64,000 nt of DNA from Blasia pusilla. Its lineage: Eukaryota > Marchantiophyta > Marchantiopsida > Blasiales. The notes under the pieces are model-generated. The model saw only the letters and a list, made by a program, of their open reading frames with translations, was not told where the DNA came from and did not search any database. Each line of letters starts with the position of its first letter. The first letter of the stretch is position 1. The stretch spans positions 30,070,001 through 30,134,000 of the forward strand of contig CM114271.1 in NCBI GenBank assembly GCA_050084515.1. Reading direction: 5' to 3'. The position numbers were made by a program, and so were the translations under genes. This document shows, piece by piece, positions 1-11,640 of the stretch.

Positions 1-3000
1 ACACCTAATCCTCCATGCATGGTTAATAAGGGAAGGCTTGTCATGATAGGTGACCATAGGTCTATCCCTCTAGTGTCATCCCCTTAAGCTTCACAGGATC
101 TAGTGGAACCATTATATTATCATATAATTTACATGTAAGAGCATAGAGCAGTTGTTGGACATACCTTGAAAGGTCAGACGTTGATCTCAATAGGTATAGG
201 GTGACTTTTTTAGGAGGTGGGAAACATGAGTGGGGAGGCTTCCCCTATTTGGGGTCCAATTAGGGATTTGGAGGAACTTAGGGTTGAAGAGGTGAGATGT
301 GTGCACATATCACCAAGAAGAAGATTTGGGAGAGGGAGAGCCTATAGACAATAGAGACCTCACTCTATTGTCGTTGAACCTCCTTCCATGAGGCAACAAA
401 GCTATGATGTCTTGCCTTGTGAGTTATCCTAAGCATCTCGCTATGAGCAGAGGTTTGGATATAACAAAGCTTTGTGATGTGATAATGTTTCCCCTACTTA
501 CCACATTTGTCTCTTTGTTTATATGTACAAAGAGTGAATGAGAGAGAACTGTTAAAATAGGAAATTTTGCCATGAGGGAACTGTAGAGCTAGAGTATAGA
601 TATTAGACATTTACTATGTAAGCACAAACTAATGTGCCTAGTCGTAAGAGTGCCATGGAGGCTTACTTAGCTTCTCTTTGTTGTTGTAAGTTTTAGCTGA
701 GAATATCAAATGCAAAACAATTGCCAAAATTTTGTAGATTGGAGGCTTTGGGATGGTAAATTGCAATTGCCAAGGAGACTATTTCTTGTTTGAGATTTGC
801 TCATGTTGGAGATAGAAAGGTTAGGAATGTAATGCAATTAATGGTGTGCAAAATGGGAAAACAAGGGGCAAGTTGTAACAATGGTGCCTAATGTGACGCC
901 CTAGGATGTTGTGTGTGTGGTTGCCCGTGTCGGCATCATGCATGGTTTTAGACTTACGACATACGTAGAACCCTAAAAATGCATCAAGATGTCTTGCATT
1001 TTAATGCAAAATAGGGTTAGGTCATCTAAATGATCCTCTAGTTTGTAAACCATCTACATTTTGGGTGGGTGTGGGGAAGGAACACCGAGCGTTGGGAGCA
1101 TCAAGAGGGTATGCCAATGCCACGAGGGGATGATTGGATGTTGAGCGTTGACAAAGGGCTTTAGGGATGGGCTTCGGAAGAGGCATAAAAAACTTACCAC
1201 TAAATTTGTTAGTGCCTTCAACCATTTTTGATGAATGTTTGCAATTTAAAAAAAAATTCAAACCAAAATTTTGCGAGTGCTAAACCTTGATATAGGCTTC
1301 TTTATGTATAAGGGGGCCATTAGGGATGTAAGTCAAGAGGTGGATATCAAATTTCCAAAATTCACTAAAGCAAGTGTGAGTTACTTGAAAATATATTGCA
1401 AGTAATATATCTTAAATATTTGAAGATAGTTTCTTTAGCAGATTTTGGGGCTAGAATAGATCAACGCATGTCTTTTCTGTAGCTTGGGAAGACAAGAAAT
1501 TAGAAGGGAAGAATATCTTATATTGTTTTAGTCCAAGGATATCATAAATATGGAAGACTAGTATCATACTAAAGAATGAAACCTAGAGGTCTAACTACCT
1601 CAATATGCACCACATATCCACATAGACACGTGATTGCTCATGTCTCGCAAAATGAAATCATCAAATGGAAGTGACATAAAATGACAAGTATTATATCAAA
1701 CTTGATTTGTAAAATCCCAATCTCAAATTGGTACATTTTATAAATTTTGTTATAGTTTACTCAAATAGAGTGGATGCACAATGCCTATTGAGATTCCAAG
1801 ATGTGTCAGTCAAATGTTGTAGGTCAAATGCTAATAAATTAGGACAAGAAAATTTACTAGTGGTTGTAATATGGTTGGCATTGAAGGAACTAACTTGCAT
1901 AAGTACTAACTTAAATATATACCGCCAGTGAGAATATGCACAAAAATAATCAACGAATTTAATTTTTATTTCTATACATAAAGTTAGAGGCAAGGAGGTT
2001 TTTCTCTAGCATCCGTTTCAAATTATGTTATAGGACCTATGTACACAAGTCAGAATGTTGAAATCAGAATTCTACTTCCTCTCAGATCTACTTTTAAAAC
2101 TTTAAAATGATAGAAAGATAGTAGATCCCGACAGGATCTTCCAATGAACCATGTACATGAGGGTAATCACTTACAAACCTGAAAAGAGCAAAACTGAAAT
2201 GAACTGCATGTAGAACTGGTCTACAACTTCTATTGAGAATTGGGTGCTTGAAAAGCAACACCTTATTAGAATACACAAGTCTTGAAGAGAGGTGGTTGAA
2301 ACCAAGATGTAGGAGTTTGTGCTAGATTGGTACTTGGAGCATTCTCCACACCAATGCACATTCCTTCTTATTTGATCAAGGCACCAGAGAGGTTCGGGTA
2401 TGTAGGAGCTAATCTCCAAACCCCACCTTAGAGGGCGGGAGTAGAAGTGAATCAAAGAAGAAGGGAAGAGAGGGGAGTTAAATAGTTTCCTACAAGAGAC
2501 CAGCGAAGGGACCCTTTGCATGGTAAGGCAAGGTGAAAGGGCCAACACAACAGAGCAGGCCAAAGACACCAGGAATAGGCCAGACATATTATGAGCGGGG
2601 ATAAAGATAACATGCCAAAGACTGAGCCAACACAACAGGGGTAGGCGAGCACACCATGTGCACAAGTAAACATAACCAAAACTCACAAGAGTAGTTAAAG
2701 AGGTAACTAGTAAACTAATTGAGACTACCTAGAATACACTAATAGTGCATACTAGCATAATGCCCGTGCTATGCAGGCCTGAAAACCACCCGTAAGGAAA
2801 GACATCTCATTAATTTAGTTCGTCTTGTTCATTTAACTTTTTTATTACACATGTCAACATCGGAGGAAGGGTCCTCAAAACCCATCCTCTTTTAAATACA
2901 TATAGATAGATTAAAGGCAAAGATTTTCAGATGTAAAAATTGAAATGCTTTCGTTGAGACCATCGACTCCGAAGACTTCCAAACACGGCAAATTAGAAGA

Positions 3001-3500
3001 CGTAGTAGAGTGTTCCCATTTGGGGGAGGGTCCCATGGAGCGTCTAGCGACGATCCTGATTGTAAGCAAGAGTTTTTCTCGACAAATCGTGCGATGGCGG
3101 TTTATAGACGTTCCCTAAAACTGGGCCCATTTTACCTCGCATCGTTTTTCATTGCCGGACTCAAAATAAACCCAAAACTCTATTATCGGATTTGACTTTC
3201 TTGAGTGCCCATGACGGAGGGATTCTCGGGATCCCGCCTTCGAATCGTCACCGACTTCTGCCCCTCAACCTGCATGCATAAAGCTATGGTATACACAAAA
3301 CTGCGTTGAGGTTCCTCATGGGCTACCACGTTAAAATTGTCAAGCTAGTTATAGTTTAATTAATCAATTATGTGAACTGTTTATTTCGGAAAGGCCGTTT
3401 ACGTCCAGAACTGCGTGAAGAGCACGGTAGGGCAAGTGGTGTGAAAGGCGGGAGAGAGAGAGAGGAAGCGTGGTGGGGAAGCTGGGTCCGCTGTCTACAG
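1..3500. other. AT-rich intergenic DNA with repeat relics
   Basis: I find no supportable gene here. Short open frames exist on both strands (for example 171 codons on the minus strand near 2,171-2,686), but none resembles a family I know and none has splice or promoter context, so I treat them as chance. The first 500 bases hold a decayed LTR-like copy, listed separately. From about 2,950 the base composition becomes GC-richer towards the SKP1 promoter. Confidence 0.5.
170..480 (-). repeat. Decayed LTR-like repeat, family R1 copy a
   Basis: This stretch shares ordered blocks with 30,950-31,531 and, on the other strand, with 51,840-52,400. The shared blocks are a GGGAGAGGGAG run, a TTGAACCTC block and a CATGAGGC block in the same order and spacing. 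It is the most diverged of the three copies and its ends cannot be set. It is probably an old LTR or solo LTR. Confidence 0.4.
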
Positions 3501-3509
3501 GTTAGATGG

Positions 3510-4198
3510 CGATGCTCGGTGGTACTCATTTATCCAGTACGGAAGTGGATCTTGACAATTCCGGAATGTGGCGCCTCTGATCACCGACGTTACTCTCTCC
3601 GTCCGTCCCCGCGCACCACTCTGGTCTTTTCTTGCTGTCCGATCGGTCCTATTGCAATCTAGTCGTGTTCGCCAAAGACCCCGTGCTCACATCTGTCTTC
3701 GTGGGCTGCGTCACTAATTCGGTGAACGTTCCTAGCATATTGTCATTCGTTCGGTCTTTCGGTCTAGCGAGCTGTGGTGGAAAAGTATGTCGAACTGATC
3801 GTCCTCTTGCATTCGTTTTCCTGTGGAATGTGTGGTCAGTGTCGTTAGTCGCGGTTGTGTAGTTTGTTGTGGTCGTAGTGTAGTCATTGCTCTCTAGGTC
3901 GTACGAGGGAGTGAGAGCGTTGCTCTGTCCGTTATTGTGCTTCGTTGTGTTGGCACTCCGTGATTAGTTTACACCTGACCTAGGCTAGGAGATAAATAAC
4001 TACGTGCCTGCCGTCACTAAGTATAAGTATTTCCCTTCCTCTCGTATGCTCATTTCAAATCCTTATGCTTCTGGATAGGTTACAGAGAGGAACGGAGACT
4101 GCAAGGAGATACTGCGCGTGTCGACTTTTTCAGAGCAGTACATTTAGCGAGAGAGGCTATCCGATTCTGTGAGGTTGTGAGTTTCGTGAATGGCCGGG
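3510..4198 (+). promoter_or_regulatory. SKP1 copy A promoter, leader and probable 5' UTR intron
   Basis: This block aligns along its length with the minus-strand region 48,901-49,610 upstream of SKP1 copy B, which argues for constraint or recent common origin. A leader intron is likely. The donor AAAA|GTATGT at 3,785 matches AAAG|GTACGT at 49,325 in copy B, and an acceptor TGGATAG ends at 4,078. The last 40 bases before the start codon are especially alike (CCGATTCTGTGAGGTTGTG, one change). No clear TATA box stands out. The homology is seen directly; the intron is inferred. Confidence 0.55.
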
Positions 4199-4944
4199 AT
4201 GTCGAAGGAGACTAAAGTTAAGCTGAAGTCCTCCGACGATGAGATGTTTGAAGTGGACGAGGCGGTGGCCTATGAGTCGCAGACGGTGAAGAATATGATC
4301 GAGGACACAGGAACCGATAATCCGATTCCTTTGCCTAATGTTTCTAGCAAGATCTTGTCGAAGGTCATCGAGTACTGCAAGTACCACGTAGATACTCAAA
4401 AAAGTAGCGATGATAAGCCTGCCACTCCCGAGGACGAAATCAAGGCTTGGGACGCGGACTTCGTGAAAGTTGATCAGGCGACTCTCTTCGACCTGATTTT
4501 GGTGAGTCCAGAAACTTTCAATTATGAACGCATCTGGATAGAACCCTGACGTGGTTGCTCGACTAGTCCTCGGGGAGGCCTCCTTCTCGTCCGTCTCCTC
4601 ATATCTGAGACGTCTATCCTGGGAGGGTTCCATGCCCGCTAGTGGTGAATAGAAATTGTGTCGGTTTTCTTCCATGGGAACCCTCTGCCTTCTCCCTGAT
4701 TTCACTGCGTTTTGTAATTTCGTTCTGCGTCTTGACATGGTAGCGTCTTCTCGGTTGGTTGTGTTTGTAGGCCGCGAATTACCTGAACATCAAAAACCTT
4801 CTGGATTTGACCTGCCAAACCGTTGCCGACATGATCAAGGGTAAAACTCCCGAGGAGATTCGAAAGACATTCAACATAAAGAATGATTTCACACCAGAGG
4901 AAGAGGAAGAAGTCAGGCGGGAAAACCAGTGGGCTTTTGAGTAA
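4199..4944 (+). CDS. SKP1: SKP1-like SCF ubiquitin ligase adaptor, copy A
   Basis: Two exons, 4,199-4,501 and 4,771-4,944, encode 158 residues. The intron (269 bases) has GTGAGT and TTTGTAG ends and falls after the LFDLIL motif in the BTB/POZ-like half. The protein has the usual SKP1 length, an N-terminal POZ fold for cullin-1 contact (residues 1 to about 100) and the C-terminal F-box-binding helices ending in the typical NQWAFE tail. An in-frame ATG at 4,190 would add three residues (MAG). I chose 4,199 because copy B starts at that same Met. SKP1 links F-box proteins to CUL1 in nucleus and cytosol. It differs from copy B at three residues only (T/A, T/V and A/V, all in the acidic linker region of exon 1). 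Nothing suggests that it is broken. Confidence 0.95.
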
Positions 4945-5470
4945 CCACTCCCCGTATCTGCCTAATCAGTAAAATTGTGAGTTTCCGCTGCCTGAAAACA
5001 CTGCATCTCTTGCAGTACATTACCACCGAGTTACGTTCCTAACTTTTCAAGAGCAACTGCTTGATGTCAGAGGTCAACTTCTCTGCCTCTGTGATGTCTG
5101 TTGTGGATGTTCTTGCCTCAAGCGATTCAGGATTGCTGGGATAGTTGTTGCCTATGTACACGGATGCTCACATGTATGCCCTTACACAATCAGTGAGGAG
5201 ACATACCAAGGAATTCTTATAGCTTCCTGTGCTCCCATCCTATGTTACTTGACTTAAGCAGCTGCCTAGTCCTCTGACCTTCTCATGATTTGTTGAGGTA
5301 GTTGGATCGAACATGCTCGGACTCCTCATCAAACACAGCTCTTTTTGTATGTAAACTTTTTTAGATATATAAAGATTGTAGCATTTGTAGCACCTTCAAT
5401 TGCGATTCTATTCATGATATGGTTCGTTCCTCTATGAAACGATTGTGTATCTAAGTCCTACTTGTCTGCA
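4945..5470 (+). other. SKP1 copy A 3' untranslated region
   Basis: The sequence after the TAA stop matches the minus-strand stretch 48,155-47,630 behind copy B, with many substitutions and small indels. The match includes a CCCTTACACAATCAGTGAGGA block and a TTTTTGTATGTA block about 380 bases after the stop, so the two transcripts probably end in similar places. No clean AATAAA was seen. Its open frames are not conserved between the copies, which supports a non-coding role. Confidence 0.6.
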
Positions 5471-7267
5471 GTAGGGTGGATGTTGTTTCTCTCTTAAATA
5501 AGACGTAAGGCGCGATTCACTTGGTTCTTGTCTCCATCGCGGACTGACGGATTTGAAGGCCAAATTTATTTAGAGTGTCGGGTATTTAATATGAAAAATC
5601 GAATACCCTGTCCCTGGAAGTGTCCTCGTCGTGATAACGTCAACTCTCTGTCCAAAAGAATGTCCTAGTTAGGAAAATTTTGCCATAACCAGTTCACACC
5701 TAGGAATGTTGAGGATTCGTTGCCATCACGTTCTTTATATTCTTATGCAGTATCTAAGCATGTGAAGTTTGTAAACCCGATTGTGTGCGTGTGGTTTACT
5801 GTGGTAATTAGTGTGGGCGGTCCACTTCTCGGGATTCGAGGACGCTGGCCAGGTATGGATCGCATTTGCAACAAGATAACCTTGTATTTGCAGAGGGGAC
5901 ATATATCATTTAATTCGGATGAGTCTGTTGTGAGACCATTTGACAGCTAGCTGCTAGCAGGCTTCGTTTTGGATAGATACTTAAATGTGCCCTAATCTGC
6001 GGGTAATAATAATCCTGTGCCAGGAAAGATTTATGATCCCGTTGACCGATTTGAGGAGAGTAGAATAGTTCCGGAGTCATCTGTCACCATATCTCAAAAT
6101 ACATCGACGGCTGGTAAATATCCAGTATAGTTGATCTCCAAACTCCCGATTAAGTCCATCATTTCCCCATTAAGTCAGAAACCCGAAACTTCGAAGATGG
6201 CACATTGTTGGCAGATTGATAATCGGCGGGTGGAACAATCTGTAAAGTACACAAAGTTGTATCTTGGAATTGGTATCTTAGTAAACATATTATTTTACCC
6301 TTTGAAAAAATTAATAAATAGAGCTGACCATCTCAAATTCCGAAATGAACGCAAAAGCGCGTCCACAAACAGGATGAACCCCGCAAAATATATCTACGAA
6401 TACTAAACACAGCGACATCTGGAAATATCCGATCGTGAACTGTATTGTCGTAACTGTTACACGTGTAAATGAAGATATTGTACACTAACGATATAATTTG
6501 GGTGCCCGCGTAAGTAACATGACAAATTCAAGACAATTTTCACTCACGAAAAACTTTTAAATAAATTTTCTAAACCTGGTCCGCAACCACCTAGTCCGCG
6601 ACAAAATCTTTGGAAAGTCAGAAAATTTGGAACTGCAAATTTGTCTCGAAATGATGACAAGAAGCGAAACCCCTCAAAAAAAAGTTATCTTATTTCTCTT
6701 TAATGCCGTGGCATCCTTCAGTGATTACTGACACGGTTCTAAATCTAAGAAAATCTGATGAGATACATGTTGATTCAAAATTTCGATCTAAAAGCCACGT
6801 AAAAAAGCGCATATTCAATTATATGTTCACATTTTCGTAAAAGCTCGCAAGGGTATTAATCATTTTCTGAAAAATTAAATTATTCAAGCATATTCCTGCG
6901 TGTTTCAATTTTCGACACGGAATGGCCTAATTCATTTGCCCATCGCTACTTGCCTGGTGAGGATAAGTCTTTCCACGTGGAGTGACACGTGAAGGGGGGT
7001 TGATCCCATCTTTATACTTGTTTCTCTGTCAAATCCAAGCAACTAGGTACAGATCTCGATACAACTATCGGCCAGAACGCTCTGGTGTAAGCTGTGGACG
7101 CTGTGCTGTGCTGTGCTCTTTCCTGTTAGTCCATAGCAGCAAGGATCTACTTTTGTGGCGCTGGATAAAAACAATGATGAGACCAGTTCTTAGGAGACTG
7201 TACGAAGAAACTTGAGATCTGAGTTTGAGGCTTGAAACTGTATCTGGCCTAGTGTGAGTTCACATGC
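5471..7267. other. Intergenic stretch between SKP1 A and THO3
   Basis: No gene is supported. The two genes converge here, so the right part (about 7,000-7,267) should contain the THO3 3' UTR. Two CACGTG palindromes (G-box cores) lie 12 bases apart at 6,974-6,979 and 6,986-6,991, with no open frame of recognisable type behind them. The rest is AT-rich with several short A tracts. Confidence 0.5.
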
Positions 7268-10200
7268 CTAAGCACTCTCGAATCCAAAAACTCTGAAAAC
7301 ACCTGCAGAGCAGAAATATTTCCACAAGGAGGTAAGTTTGATGGGAAACTTCTTGTCACTCCAGCAATAGAATCAAACTTGAAATCAGGTGCAGTGTCTG
7401 CAAGCGGATAACAACTCCTTTTGAGTACTTCAATTGGAAATACAACTTGTGTACCTCTGCTGGGCCTTGGCTTGAGAGCCTTCACCATCAAAACTGACGT
7501 CCATAAGAGGAAACTCTAAACAAACTGTATTCTTAACGCAAATTATTGATGTGCCTCAACCAAATACACTCAGAAAATAATCAGGTCTTACCTTCATCGG
7601 CTTGGTACTTGTTTTTGTCATCGGCAGCAAATGCAAGCAGATTGAACTTTGGATTCCACTCGACACTGTTCATGGCTGCCCAACAAGGGATTTGATAGAC
7701 TGATCTTCCACTCTCCACCTCTGACTACAACCGAAACATTTTGCTCATTCCTCAGTGGCATGATACCTAAGATTGCAAAGTAGATGGCTAGTAGATGTTC
7801 AAAGAACTTGGTGAAGTAAATGCACAGCTGAAAAATATGGTACAAGTTGACCAATCCTGACACCTACTCACAGCTATTTCACAGCATCTGTTAAAATTGT
7901 TTTACAGGATAGGCTTGAATACTCACTATGTCGATGAAAAGATCTTCACTGGCAGAAGCAATATACTGCCCATTATAGTTGAAGCTAATAGTTCGTACCG
8001 GCCACCTGCACATTCAAGTTAAGGAAAATGCTCACTTGAGCCTCTGCCAAAGCTGAGAAATTGCTAGGCTAAATAGCAACCACCCTTTCACTAAAACATA
8101 ACTGCTAAATTTCAATAAATTCCCACCCCTCTGGTCTGGGGTCTGGCAGTTCCCCTGTTAAGACAGTTTTTTCCTGGTGAGTCCAGAGTGTAGTGTGGAG
8201 CCAAAAATGGGCCTGGAACGATTGTGTTATTCATTGAGGGATGTGCAAAAAGGAGACCAGGAAATTGCACAAATCGAAGGGAGAATCCACCAATCAAGCA
8301 AGACCACTGCAAGCATAAATATTCTGGTAAGCAGCGTCACCAACTAGTGACAAAATATAAGTGTCAAAAGTATTGCTCACTCAAGCTTTGTGAAAGTCCG
8401 AGCACACAGCATTTCTGAAACATCCCAAAGACTGACAAGCGCATCTGCACTCCCAACTGCAAAGTACCTGTGCCATAAAATTCTACGCACATGTTAGCTA
8501 CAATCTAGACCTCAACAGTGAACAAAAAAGTGACTCAAAAATCAGATCAGTGCCTCAAAAAAGGCACATATATATAAATATAAATATAAATATATAATTC
8601 TTGCTAACTAAGCATGCAAAATCCTCTGAATATCCCAAAAGTAAGCACTTGTGAACGCACCTTCCAGAGGGATCAATAGCAATGCAGTAGCAACCTGCTG
8701 TGTGCGCAACAAGGGTATGAAGGGTTTGTAGTGATGGATATGCTAGCACTTCAACAGTACCTGCAAAAAAGCCACCATAATTGTGAGAACAATTAGAGTT
8801 GTAATGGTGCAGGCAATTTTAAGTTTAGGCTGCTGGCACTAGGTATCCTAGAATGTTTGATGACTTATATAAAGGATGGGTGATTCATTTCACAATACAC
8901 TTCAAACCGACCTAAATCCCATGAATTGCACATTACAGGCTTCAGTGATGCCGTTACCATTTCCAGTTGTCAGAAAGAAAAGCTCTCCTGTTGTGTTCCA
9001 AGCTATTTCATTAACCTGCACAACCATCGTCGAGAAAGAAGCCCATCTCTAAGACTTTGAACAGTTCTCCTCATACGAACTTGCATGACTTCCATTTCTG
9101 TGCTAGATAAGTCAAAGCTTGCACTGCATTGAACTTCACAATTCTGGTTACAAGCTGAGTTTCTCCAATGTAGGTGGAAGTGCATTCTGGCTTGTAACTT
9201 CTAGGTTTTGAATAACCTCTCAAGCTTTCGTACCTCATACCCAAACTTGCGCTTGTGAATGGCCTTGAACTTCCGAACATCAATGATAGTTAGTTCATCA
9301 TCCTGCACGCAAAGGCCACAGGTAGGTAAGTATAATCAAGAATTTTCCAGAGTCAAAATCTGTTAACCACACCATATTCTCAACGTCACTGGAAGCGAGT
9401 ACTCATGATGAATTCATTGCAGATGATATTTGAGAAATGAGGTGGAAATCTAGGCAAGAGCTCACCCTGTTCCCAACTGCTACATGATTCCCATCTGGTT
9501 TGAATGTGATATTGATGTTTTCGCCACTTAACTCCACTTGCTGGGAGCACTTTCCAGCTGCATTGAGATTTCTGTCAGTGACACAACAAAATGGCTGGAG
9601 ACAGCTACTGCAACTGGACATGTAACGATGCATTTCTATTCTTTACTACAGCTAGTGCCTTATGATTTAGGTTGTTATATTAGGAATGTCATTATTCATC
9701 GCTCAAGTGCTCTAGGAAATAGCTAGGAGAAGGTCTTTAGGATCCTTTTCCGGGTCAGTGAATGAATGACTTGTCATGTGTTTTTTAGCCTTTTGACCAT
9801 TTGGGTCCCACGGGCTTGATCTATTTACCATTTACCATTCACTCTCACTGACCTTCTACTAGCAAGGCTGGAAGCAATGATAACTTTCAGCATAATACAG
9901 CAGAAGCCACTTATTCTCAAGAAGGCATAGGTCTTACATACATAGGCAAAGAGAATCCAGGAATGTACTTTGAACTACTCACTACGGGCATCCCAGAGAC
10001 GGACAGTTTTGTCCCCTGAGGCAGTGGCAAGCAAGTCTGCATGTTTGGGGTCCCAACAAAGCTGGTCAACGCTGTCTGTATGCCCTTTCAGTTCCATATC
10101 CTTCGCTTTACTCTGTAGTTCCATTACGGGCAAACAGGTGGACACTGTCACTCCCAACTCTTGCCTACTAAACGTCAGATTGTATGACTTTTGACAGGAG

Positions 10201-11108
10201 ATCTAGATAGGAACCACTACTCAATGATAATACTTGATGAACTTCCCGGCATCCTGCCAGACATAATGTTAGCCAATGAAAGGGGCAAGCCAGCCAAAGG
10301 CAGAGAACAGAGACCAATCACCTTAACCTACTAATCAACTTAACAGTATAGCTAACAACCACACATCGGGAAGGCTGTGAAAGAGCTTAGTCTCCTACAA
10401 CATTCATCGAGCTGGTAGCAACAGAATTCGGAGGATTATAACTTCATATATGGACACCAAACTTGATTTTGAACTTTACTTCACAACGCAGAGAAGTTTG
10501 GTTTAATCGACGTTGACAAGAGTTCGAGCCGATAAGCAGTAGTATTATTGGAGCAACGGCAAAAGAAAAGACGAAAATTACCGAGCCGTGAAGCTCGATG
10601 TGCCATATGCGAGCTGTTTGATCCACCGAACCAGAAGCTAGCCTCTTTCCCTGACAATTCCATGCCACGGAGTGAACCTGCCACAGCATTCAAAATTTTG
10701 ATCGTTATTTTGACTGCAGCAGCGATACGTTCCTCATCTAAATCGATGAATGTGCTTCAAGCTTTAGCCTTAACCAACGAAAGCCAAATGATTCCAGAAT
10801 CCACCGAAATCATTTTGTTATAACCCATTGTGGTCATGCTAGAGCACTTTCTATTGAAAGTGCCAACCAAGTCTAGCTTCTCACATTTCTGATCGCCCAG
10901 CAATTGACACACATGGCGAAAAGAGTACAACAACATCACTCTGGGTTGTATCTTGAGGTTGTATCATAGGCTATTGATGATCGTCTGTTCTCAGAAGCGC
11001 TTACGAAAATCGCACCTTCTTCTTGTGGCCCAGAAATTCTCGCGTATGCAGAAGCTTGAAGGGAGGTGCAGCCTGTCCATCGGATGTGGCTGCCGCCGTT
11101 TCTTCCAT
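7268..11108 (-). CDS. THO3: THO complex subunit 3 (TEX1), WD40 protein
   Basis: I can join eleven exons in phase: 11,016-11,108; 10,582-10,677; 9,983-10,112; 9,466-9,557; 9,234-9,302; 8,958-9,015; 8,661-8,760; 8,381-8,467; 7,927-8,005; 7,592-7,724; 7,268-7,302. They give 323 residues, close to the 315 or so of the Arabidopsis protein. All introns have GT-AG ends. The product is a chain of WD40 blades: GHKKKVHSVAWN near residue 27, GHTDSVDQLCWDP near 70, SGENINITFKPDG near 115, AHTAGCYCIAIDPSG near 195, SASEDLFIDI near 260, and a short last blade ending in VFRVFGFESA. THO3 is a subunit of THO/TREX, which packages and exports nascent mRNA; in Arabidopsis it also supports siRNA production. Exons 1 and 10 were set by phase and family alignment, so small shifts are possible. 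Confidence 0.95.
8560..8600. repeat. AT microsatellite-like tract in a THO3 intron
   Basis: An imperfect run of ATAT and AAATAT units lies in the intron between the exons at 8,381-8,467 and 8,661-8,760. It is simple sequence with no other role visible. Confidence 0.7.
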
Positions 11109-11640
11109 CACTACAGCCTAATATTCTCACACAGATCCCCAGTTCACTCAAGTGACTCTACTTGCAGTGTGAGATGAGCGCACGCCTCTCTGATTATTGC
11201 AATCGACCCTTACTCAGACTTAAAAGAAAGCGCATGGTCACGAAACGAGAAAGGTCCGCATACGCGAACAAGTTCAATGAAGGAGCTGCATTCCATCCCG
11301 TGTATAGCTCAACTGTTTCTGCGAAAGTATTTCAGAACACCACGAATTAAAGCAGACACGGGAACAGAAGTAGGGACTTCAAAACGGAAAAGAACCGGAA
11401 CGCAATCACACATACCCGAGCTGGCTCCTTATTGTATGCTGCTTCGCCTACTGCTGCCTCAGCTCGTGCTCCAAATCGCAACAGCAGATCGTTACTGCCT
11501 AAGTCGTGCTCTCTCTATCGCTTTCTCCCGTCTCCTCTGTTTTCTCCTCCGCTCTTGCTGCCTGGAGCGAAGGTTTTTCTTGGCTAAACCCCTCCGCTTC
11601 TACGCGAGATAACTAGGGAACCTCAACCGGCTCCAAAATC
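11109..11640 (-). promoter_or_regulatory. THO3 upstream region and probable 5' UTR
   Basis: This stretch lies directly upstream of the THO3 start codon and is GC-richer than the repeat DNA beyond it. On the plus strand it is rich in CT and CTCC runs (11,500-11,600), which read as GA-rich leader sequence in the gene's direction. No clear TATA box was found. An open frame of 111 codons on the plus strand (11,277-11,612) resembles nothing I know and is probably chance. Confidence 0.45.

Larger units (their letters stand above)
3510..5470 (+). repeat. Inverted segmental duplication, arm A (SKP1 locus)
   Basis: About 1.96 kb, from promoter to 3' UTR, is repeated in inverted orientation at 47,630-49,610, with about 42 kb of repeats between the arms. 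Similarity is high in exons and lower but continuous in the leader intron, coding intron and UTRs. Both coding introns survive at almost equal length (269 and 268 bases). This is therefore a DNA-level duplication, not a retrocopy. Confidence 0.85.

Noticed and set aside
2171-2686. Minus-strand open frame of 171 codons
   Set aside because: Hydrophobic, Cys- and Ser-rich composition of a chance frame, no family resemblance and no splice or promoter context.
4157-4738. Long minus-strand frame (193 codons) over SKP1 copy A
   Set aside because: It is the antisense shadow of SKP1 exon 1 and its intron; the homologous locus B does not preserve it.
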